From Anaeromassilibacillus sp. An200 (GTDB lineage Bacteria; Bacillota; Clostridia; Oscillospirales; Acutalibacteraceae), in assembly GCF_002160025.1 (NCBI RefSeq), contig NZ_NFJU01000027.1, positions 1 to 47,372 on the forward strand: DNA of 47,372 bases. The letters run 5' to 3'. Position 1 is the stretch's first letter; each line of letters begins with the position of its first letter. The notes under the pieces were generated by a model, which had not been told where the DNA came from, searched no databases, and saw only the letters and a program-made list of their open reading frames with translations. A program made the position numbers and the translations under genes. Below are positions 42,687-47,372 of the stretch, piece by piece.

Positions 42687-43543
42687 AGGCTTTTCTGATT
42701 CCCAATCTGACTAAGAAGGACGCTCTTTTTCATACCGGCCGCGTAGCGCATCGTCTTGCTGAGCTTGGGGTCACCTGTGTGGTGCAGGAGCAGTTTCATC
42801 GCCCCTTCCAGGATCTTCCGGTTTCCTTCTGCAAAGAACCGGAAGACGCTCTTTCTCTTTGCGATCTGGTGATTGCGGTGGGCGGAGACGGAACGATTAT
42901 CCATGCGGCAAAGGAAGCGGCCGCGTTTGGAAAACCGGTGTTGGGTGTGAACGTGGGACGCCTTGGCTTTGTGGCGGGGCTGGAACCGGATGAATTGGAT
43001 CGGCTGGAACTTCTGATTGCCGGAGAGTATCTGGTGGATGAGCGGATGATGCTGGAGGTGACGCTTCGCTGTGAGGGGCGGGAGTTTGTGTATTACGCGC
43101 TCAATGATGCGGTACTGGCACGAGGCGCACTGTCCCGGATACTGGATTTCCGTGTTCTGCTCAACCAGAGCAATGTTGGTGCGTACCGGGCGGATGGACT
43201 GATTGTCGCTACGCCTACGGGATCCACCGCGTATTCTCTTTCTGCTGGCGGGCCGGTGATTGATCCGGCGCTTCGCTGCCTGCTGCTGTCTCCCATCTGC
43301 CCACATTCTCTGTTTACCCGCCCGGTTGTGTTTGGAGAAGAATCCGTTTTGCAGATTCAGGCGGGTTCCAGTGAGGAAGGGGTCAACAGCTATCTGACAG
43401 TGGATGGGCAGATTTCCATTGCGCTGAAAAACGAAGAACCGGTGTTTTGCCGTGCGGCGTCGCAGACCGCTAAATTGCTGAAACTGAAAAATACCAACTT
43501 CTATGAAGTGGTCAATGATAAATTGGCGGAGAGGAGGAGCTGA
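42683..43543 (+). CDS. nadK: NAD kinase
   Basis: A 286-residue cytoplasmic kinase that phosphorylates NAD to NADP. VIAVGGDGTIIHAAKEAA is the GGDG motif with the catalytic aspartate; GVNVGRLGFVAGLEPDEL, NDAVLARGALSRI and YRADGLIVATPTGSTAYSLS are all family hallmarks. The start is a TTG at 42683 whose last bases are in the tlyA stop (TTGA overlap), with GGTGAG upstream. It ends immediately before argR. Confidence 0.95.
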   Translation: MKAFLIPNLTKKDALFHTGRVAHRLAELGVTCVVQEQFHRPFQDLPVSFCKEPEDALSLCDLVIAVGGDGTIIHAAKEAAAFGKPVLGVNVGRLGFVAGLEPDELDRLELLIAGEYLVDERMMLEVTLRCEGREFVYYALNDAVLARGALSRILDFRVLLNQSNVGAYRADGLIVATPTGSTAYSLSAGGPVIDPALRCLLLSPICPHSLFTRPVVFGEESVLQIQAGSSEEGVNSYLTVDGQISIALKNEEPVFCRAASQTAKLLKLKNTNFYEVVNDKLAERRS

Positions 43544-43993
43544 ATGAAAAAGAGACGTCATGAAAAGATCCTGCAAATCATCGGCAACAATACGGTTGAT
43601 ACGCAGGAAGAATTGCTTCGTCTGCTGCGGGAGGAGGGGTTTGATGTCACGCAGGCAACGGTTTCGCGTGACATCAAGGAACTGCGTCTGGTGAAAACAC
43701 AGACAGGCAATGGCAAATATCGCTATACCGCGCCGAAGGATGGAAGTCGGGATATGTCCTCCCGCTTTTTCTCGCTGTTTTCCGAAAATACCATATCGGT
43801 GCAAAGCGCCTGCAATATGGTGGTCATCAAAAGTCTGACCGGTATGGCTCAGGCAGTCTGTGCCGCGATGGATTCCCTGCATTGGGAAGGAATTGTGGGC
43901 ACTCTGGCAGGTGACGACACGATCTTTGTTGTAACACAAGATGAGGAATGTGCCCGCCGTTTTGCCGAGGAACTGCGCCGGATGATGGGGTGA
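43544..43993 (+). CDS. argR: Arginine repressor ArgR/AhrC
   Basis: A 149-residue regulator. Residues 1-70 are a winged helix (KKRRHEKILQIIGNNTVDTQ, then DVTQATVSRDIKELRLVK). The C-terminal part from about 80 holds the arginine-binding, hexamer-forming domain with GTLAGDDTIFVVTQDEECAR. Usual length 149-153. It controls arginine synthesis and breakdown with arginine as corepressor; no arginine gene lies in this window. In Clostridia it is commonly encoded between nadK and recN, as here, which is linkage rather than a functional link. GGAGG precedes the ATG. Confidence 0.96.
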   Translation: MKKRRHEKILQIIGNNTVDTQEELLRLLREEGFDVTQATVSRDIKELRLVKTQTGNGKYRYTAPKDGSRDMSSRFFSLFSENTISVQSACNMVVIKSLTGMAQAVCAAMDSLHWEGIVGTLAGDDTIFVVTQDEECARRFAEELRRMMG

Positions 43994-43999
43994 AGCGTC

Positions 44000-45670
44000 A
44001 TGCTTTCTGAGCTGTATATCGAAAATATTGCGGTCATCGAAAAGGCCGGGATCCAGTTTCGAAAGGGGTTAAATATTCTTACCGGCGAGACGGGAGCCGG
44101 TAAGTCGATTGTCATTGACTCCATTCATGCCGTGTTGGGAGAACGCACCTCCCGTGATTTGGTGCGAACCGGAGCAAAATCTGCCTTTGTGAGCGCCAGC
44201 TTTGATGAACTGCCGGATACTGTGCTGGAAAAGGCGCGGGAATATGGTTTTGAGCCGGAGGATGGGGGGCTGTTGCTCCAGCGAACGATCTCCGCAGAAG
44301 GGAAAAGCAGCTGTCGGGTGAATGGCCGCCCAACTTCTGTTTCTGTTTTGCGGGATTTGGGAAGGCTTCTGCTGTCCATTCATGGCCAGCATGACACCTA
44401 TGAACTGCTTTCGCCGGAGCTGCATCTGGCCTATGTGGATCGGATGGGAGAAACAGAACTCCTTCTGGAGGACTACCGAAAGGAATACCGCGAAATGGAG
44501 CACTGCCGCAAGGAATGGGAAAAGCTCCAGATGGATGAAACCAACAAAGCCCGGCGGATCGATCTTCTGCAATATCAAATTCAGGAGCTGGAGGCGGCAC
44601 AGCTTCACCCTGGGGAGCAGGAGGAGCTTGCGGCCCGAAAAACGTTGTATGGAAACAGCGAGAAGGTATCGGCGTCACTGGGAGAGGCGCGTGCCTGCCT
44701 GGAAGGCGGTGAGGAAGACGGGGGAGCCGTATCGGAGGTTCAGTCCGCAGCAGCGGCATTGCAGGAAGCAGCCCGCTTTTTACCCACTTTAAGCGAAACG
44801 GCGGAACGATTGCAAACGCTTTCCTATGATTTGCAGGATTGTCAGGAAATGCTGCGCGATGCTTCCTCACAGCTGGATTATGATCCCGCACAGCTGGAAG
44901 AAATTGAGGAGCGCTTAGATCTCCTGTACCGGTTGGGACTGAAATACGGCGGCACAGAGGAAGCCATGCTGGAATATCTGGAAAAATGTCAAGCGGAGCT
45001 GGAAACCATTACGCTTTCCGAGGAACATGCCGCCCGCTTTGCAGAAGCCTATCAGAAAGCCAGAAAAAAGGCGAAGCAGCATGCCGCTGTGCTCTCGGAA
45101 AAACGCCGCGAGGCCGGCAAGGTGCTGGCGGGACGTGTGCAGGAGGAATTGAAGCTTCTGGATATGCCAAATGTCCGTTTTGAAGTGGAGCAAACATCCT
45201 GCGAGCTTAGCCCTGATGGTGCGGATAAGCTGCAATTTCTGGTTTCCACGAATCCCGGAGAACCGCCGAAACCTATTGCGAAAATTGCTTCCGGCGGCGA
45301 ACTTTCCCGCATTATGCTGGCGCTTAAAACGGTATTATCCAACCAGGATATCGTCGGAACCATGATTTTCGATGAGGTGGATGCCGGGATCGGTGGGAGC
45401 GCAGCGGGAAAAGTGGGGAAAAAGCTAAAGGAAGTTTCCCGAAGCCGCCAGGTGATCTGCGTGACACACTCCGCTCAGATAGCGGCTATGGCCGAGACAC
45501 AGTTTCGTATCGAGAAAAAGGTTTTGGAAAACCGCACGTTTACCGATGTCCATTTGCTTTCCCACGAGGAAAGGCAGAAGGAGATTGCCCGCATGATTGG
45601 GGGAACCGATGTAACGGAACTGACCATGCGCAATGCGGAAGAAATGCTGTGTTTGGCACAAAACTCTTGA
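44000..45670 (+). CDS. recN: DNA repair protein RecN
   Basis: A 556-residue SMC-like ATPase in recombinational repair of double-strand breaks. LYIENIAVIEKAGIQFRKGL and LTGETGAGKSIVIDSIHAVL (Walker A near residue 29-37) open it; the middle (about 150-370) is a coiled-coil arm; ASGGELSRIMLALKTVL is the ABC signature; and TMIFDEVDAGIGGSAAGKVG is Walker B. Length is normal. Last gene of the operon, six bases after argR. The tyrS promoter overlaps its stop codon. Confidence 0.97.
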   Translation: MLSELYIENIAVIEKAGIQFRKGLNILTGETGAGKSIVIDSIHAVLGERTSRDLVRTGAKSAFVSASFDELPDTVLEKAREYGFEPEDGGLLLQRTISAEGKSSCRVNGRPTSVSVLRDLGRLLLSIHGQHDTYELLSPELHLAYVDRMGETELLLEDYRKEYREMEHCRKEWEKLQMDETNKARRIDLLQYQIQELEAAQLHPGEQEELAARKTLYGNSEKVSASLGEARACLEGGEEDGGAVSEVQSAAAALQEAARFLPTLSETAERLQTLSYDLQDCQEMLRDASSQLDYDPAQLEEIEERLDLLYRLGLKYGGTEEAMLEYLEKCQAELETITLSEEHAARFAEAYQKARKKAKQHAAVLSEKRREAGKVLAGRVQEELKLLDMPNVRFEVEQTSCELSPDGADKLQFLVSTNPGEPPKPIAKIASGGELSRIMLALKTVLSNQDIVGTMIFDEVDAGIGGSAAGKVGKKLKEVSRSRQVICVTHSAQIAAMAETQFRIEKKVLENRTFTDVHLLSHEERQKEIARMIGGTDVTELTMRNAEEMLCLAQNS

Positions 45671-45694
45671 CTTTTTCGAAAGATCAGGTATAAT
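45667..45694 (+). promoter_or_regulatory. Promoter of the tyrS T-box transcript
   Basis: TTGACT (45667-45672) and TATAAT (45689-45694) are 16 bases apart. The -35 box overlaps the recN stop codon. Confidence 0.8.
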
Positions 45695-45701
45695 GATCCT
45701 C

Positions 45702-45966
45702 AATAGCTGAGAAGGGAAGAAGTACTCCGATCCTCTTATGCAGAGAGCCCGCGGGTGGTGAAAGCGGGTATGAGAGCCGGACGAAATACATCCCGGAGCT
45801 GCCGGATGGAACGCGGTTTGTCAGTAGATCCGGCCGTGTGCGCCCGTTATTGCGCAAGGGTATGATAGTACCCGTGAGGCCGCCGTCGTGAGGCTGCGGT
45901 GAACTGAGGTGGTACCGCGGATATTTCCGCCCTCTGCAAACAAAAAGCAGGGGGCGTTTTTCTTTT
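45702..45966 (+). ncRNA. T-box riboswitch, tyrosine-specific
   Basis: A T-box leader that senses uncharged tRNA(Tyr). The T-box itself is CTGAGGTGGTACCGCGG at 45904-45920, near-consensus. Stem I features AGAGAGCC and GGTGGTGAAAGC lie at about 45742-45765. The specifier is read as TAC at 45787-45789 in GACGAAATACATCCC, a tyrosine codon that agrees with the downstream tyrS. The terminator CGCCCTCTGC (45928-45937) with GCAGGGGGCG (45947-45956) is followed by TTTTTCTTTT; the left arm starts close to the T-box so antiterminator and terminator exclude each other. It keeps tyrS off unless tRNA(Tyr) is uncharged. Confidence 0.93.
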
Positions 45967-45999
45967 GCCCCCGCAAAAAAACGAAATGGAGGCAGTAAA

Positions 46000-47229
46000 A
46001 TGGGAGTATTTGACGAGCTTCAGGCCAGAGGTCTGATTGCACAGCTCACAAACGAAGAGAAGATCCGTGAACTTCTCAACAACGGGAAGGTGACCTTTTA
46101 TATCGGTTTTGATCCGACGGCGGACAGCCTGCATGTTGGACATTTTGTGCAGATCATGGTGATGGCGCATATGCAGCGCGCAGGCCATCTTCCGATAGCT
46201 CTCTTTGGCGGCGGCACCGGTATGATTGGCGATCCCTCCGGAAAGAGCGACATGCGCAAGATGCTGACCCGCGAGACGATCGAGCATAACATTTCCTGTT
46301 TTCAGAAGCAGATGGCTCGCCTGATTGATTTTTCGGATGGCAAAGCCATTATGGCAAACAACGGCGACTGGCTGCTCAATTTGAATTACATTGATTTTCT
46401 GCGTGATGTGGGCGTGCATTTTTCGGTGAACCGGATGCTGACGTTTGAGTGCTACAAGCAGCGTCTGGAGCGCGGTCTTTCCTTCTTTGAACTGAACTAC
46501 ATGCTGATGCAGAGCTATGATTTTCTGGAGCTCAACCGCCGTTACGGCTGTGTGATGGAGCTCGGCGGAGACGATCAGTGGAGCAACATCATCGGCGGCG
46601 TGGAGCTTCTGCGCAAAAAGGAGGGCAAGGAGGTTTATGGCATGACCTTCACCCTTCTGACTACCAGCGAGGGAAAGAAGATGGGCAAGACGGAGAAGGG
46701 CGCTGTTTGGCTGGATCCCGAAAAGACCTCTCCCTTCGATTTCTACCAGTACTGGCGCAATGTGGATGACGCTGATGTGATCCGCTGCATGAAGATCCTG
46801 ACCTTCCTTCCTCTGGAGGAAATTGCCCAGTATGAAAAACTGGAGGGTGGCGAGCTCAATAAGGCCAAGGAGGTTCTGGCGTTTGAGGTTACAAAGCTGA
46901 TTCACGGTGAAGAAGAGGCTGTCAAGGCGCAGAATGCTGCGCGCGCTCTCTTTGGTGCAGGCGTCAGTGCAGACAACATGCCCACAGCGGCGGTTCCCGC
47001 CTCTCTGTTTGAAAGCGGCGACGCTGGTTTGCTGGATGTCTTGCTGGCAGCCAAGCTGATTCCCTCTAAGAGTGAAGGCCGCCGTTTGGCAGAGCAGGGT
47101 GGCCTGATGGTGGATGATCGCAAGGTGGAAGGCCCTGCGGAGCGCATCGATCGCAGTGCCTTTGAAAAAGGGTATATCCATGTGAAAAAGGGTAAAAAGG
47201 TTCATCTCAAGATTACAATCGAAGAATAA
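46000..47229 (+). CDS. tyrS: Tyrosyl-tRNA synthetase
   Basis: A 409-residue class I synthetase. [20 protein letters not shown] carries the HIGH-type motif (H-V-G-H); [20 protein letters not shown] binds [17 protein letters not shown] and [15 protein letters not shown] are the tyrosine-pocket motifs; and [15 protein letters not shown] replaces KMSKS with KMGKT. Residues 340-409 are an S4 RNA-binding domain ([20 protein letters not shown]). GGAGG lies before the ATG. Expression is set by the T-box just upstream. TyrRS with a KMGKT-like loop is common, so I regard it as active. Confidence 0.97.
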   Translation: MGVFDELQARGLIAQLTNEEKIRELLNNGKVTFYIGFDPTADSLHVGHFVQIMVMAHMQRAGHLPIALFGGGTGMIGDPSGKSDMRKMLTRETIEHNISCFQKQMARLIDFSDGKAIMANNGDWLLNLNYIDFLRDVGVHFSVNRMLTFECYKQRLERGLSFFELNYMLMQSYDFLELNRRYGCVMELGGDDQWSNIIGGVELLRKKEGKEVYGMTFTLLTTSEGKKMGKTEKGAVWLDPEKTSPFDFYQYWRNVDDADVIRCMKILTFLPLEEIAQYEKLEGGELNKAKEVLAFEVTKLIHGEEEAVKAQNAARALFGAGVSADNMPTAAVPASLFESGDAGLLDVLLAAKLIPSKSEGRRLAEQGGLMVDDRKVEGPAERIDRSAFEKGYIHVKKGKKVHLKITIEE

Positions 47230-47238
47230 AAATGGGAC

Positions 47239-47316
47239 AGCGGTTCTCTTAAAGATCAGAGAACCGCTCAGCTTGTAGAAAAACCTGCTCCGGCAATCAA
47301 GCCAGAGCAGTTTTTT
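47239..47316 (+). terminator. Two hairpins after tyrS, the second a terminator
   Basis: AGCGGTTCTCT (47239-47249) pairs with AGAGAACCGCT (47258-47268) but is not followed by T. A second hairpin, CTGCTCCGGC (47285-47294) with GCCAGAGCAG (47301-47310) and one mismatch, is followed by TTTTTT and should terminate. Confidence 0.7.
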
Positions 47317-47354
47317 GGTTTGTAAACAAGAACCCAAAGGGAAAAAGGAGCGAA

Positions 47355-47372
47355 ATGTCAGGCGTATTTTCG
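47355..47372 (+). CDS. Partial gene at the window edge
   Basis: ATGTCAGGCGTATTTTCG at the very end reads MSGVFS and follows AAAGGAG by about five bases. It may be the start of the next gene, cut off by the window; six codons give no function. Confidence 0.35.

Noticed and set aside
42403-43939. Minus-strand open frames opposite tlyA and nadK
   Set aside because: They cover well-identified genes on the other strand and show no protein family.
45847-47337. 496-codon minus-strand open frame
   Set aside because: Antisense to tyrS and its T-box; start lies in the terminator after tyrS.
1-47372. CRISPR array, tRNA, rRNA, insertion sequence or prophage
   Set aside because: No regularly spaced repeats, cloverleaf with CCA or TTCGA arm, transposase or phage structural gene was noticed on either strand.

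Overview
The window looks like chromosome of a spore-forming, anaerobic, low-oxygen-adapted member of the Clostridia, most likely Oscillospirales-type. The reasons are dipicolinate synthase genes (dpaAB), a complete six-subunit Rnf complex, a DUF4317 gene, an SLH-domain exported protein, a tyrosine T-box leader, and strong AGGAGG-type ribosome binding sites with TTGACA/TATAAT-type promoters. The genus cannot be fixed from sequence reading alone. No tRNA, rRNA, CRISPR array, transposase or phage gene was seen.

Layout. 1-3.7 kb: an exported SLH protein, then convergent DUF1266 and 1-phosphofructokinase genes. 3.7-8.3 kb: a 44-residue small protein gene, and facing it a minus-strand cluster of aminopeptidase C, a DUF5058 membrane protein, a second small membrane protein and an M20 peptidase, which together look like a peptide or amino-acid uptake-and-hydrolysis unit. 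8.3-12.1 kb: a self-regulated YtrA-type GntR operon with two membrane proteins, an ABC ATPase and a secreted protein of unknown family. 12.2-14.3 kb: a C39-like peptidase gene that appears frameshifted, and a lipoprotein. 14.3-18.4 kb: a heterodimeric ABC exporter. 18.4-21.1 kb: a DUF4317 gene and an NhaC-type antiporter. 21.1-28.2 kb: an apbE - NusG_II - Gx transporter - rnfCDGEAB operon, with the flavin-attaching enzyme encoded first and the flavoprotein complex after it.

28.5-34.3 kb: YbaK-type deacylase and trmB, murC (minus), dpaAB behind a SigK-like promoter, and an O-acetylhomoserine sulfhydrylase. 34.3-35.1 kb: an alpha/beta hydrolase. 35.2-45.7 kb: a long, tightly packed plus-strand housekeeping operon yfmF-yfmH-lgt-folD-dxs-tlyA-nadK-argR-recN, most junctions overlapping or nearly so. 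45.7-47.3 kb: tyrS behind a tyrosine T-box, a terminator, and the first codons of another gene at the edge.

The least-explained parts, and the best candidates for something new, are the YtrA-type operon with its secreted fifth product, the PepC/DUF5058/M20 transport-hydrolysis cluster, the linkage of EetA/EetB-like genes with apbE and rnf, the 44-residue protein, and the broken C39 gene. All functions are read from motifs and family knowledge; no database search was run.
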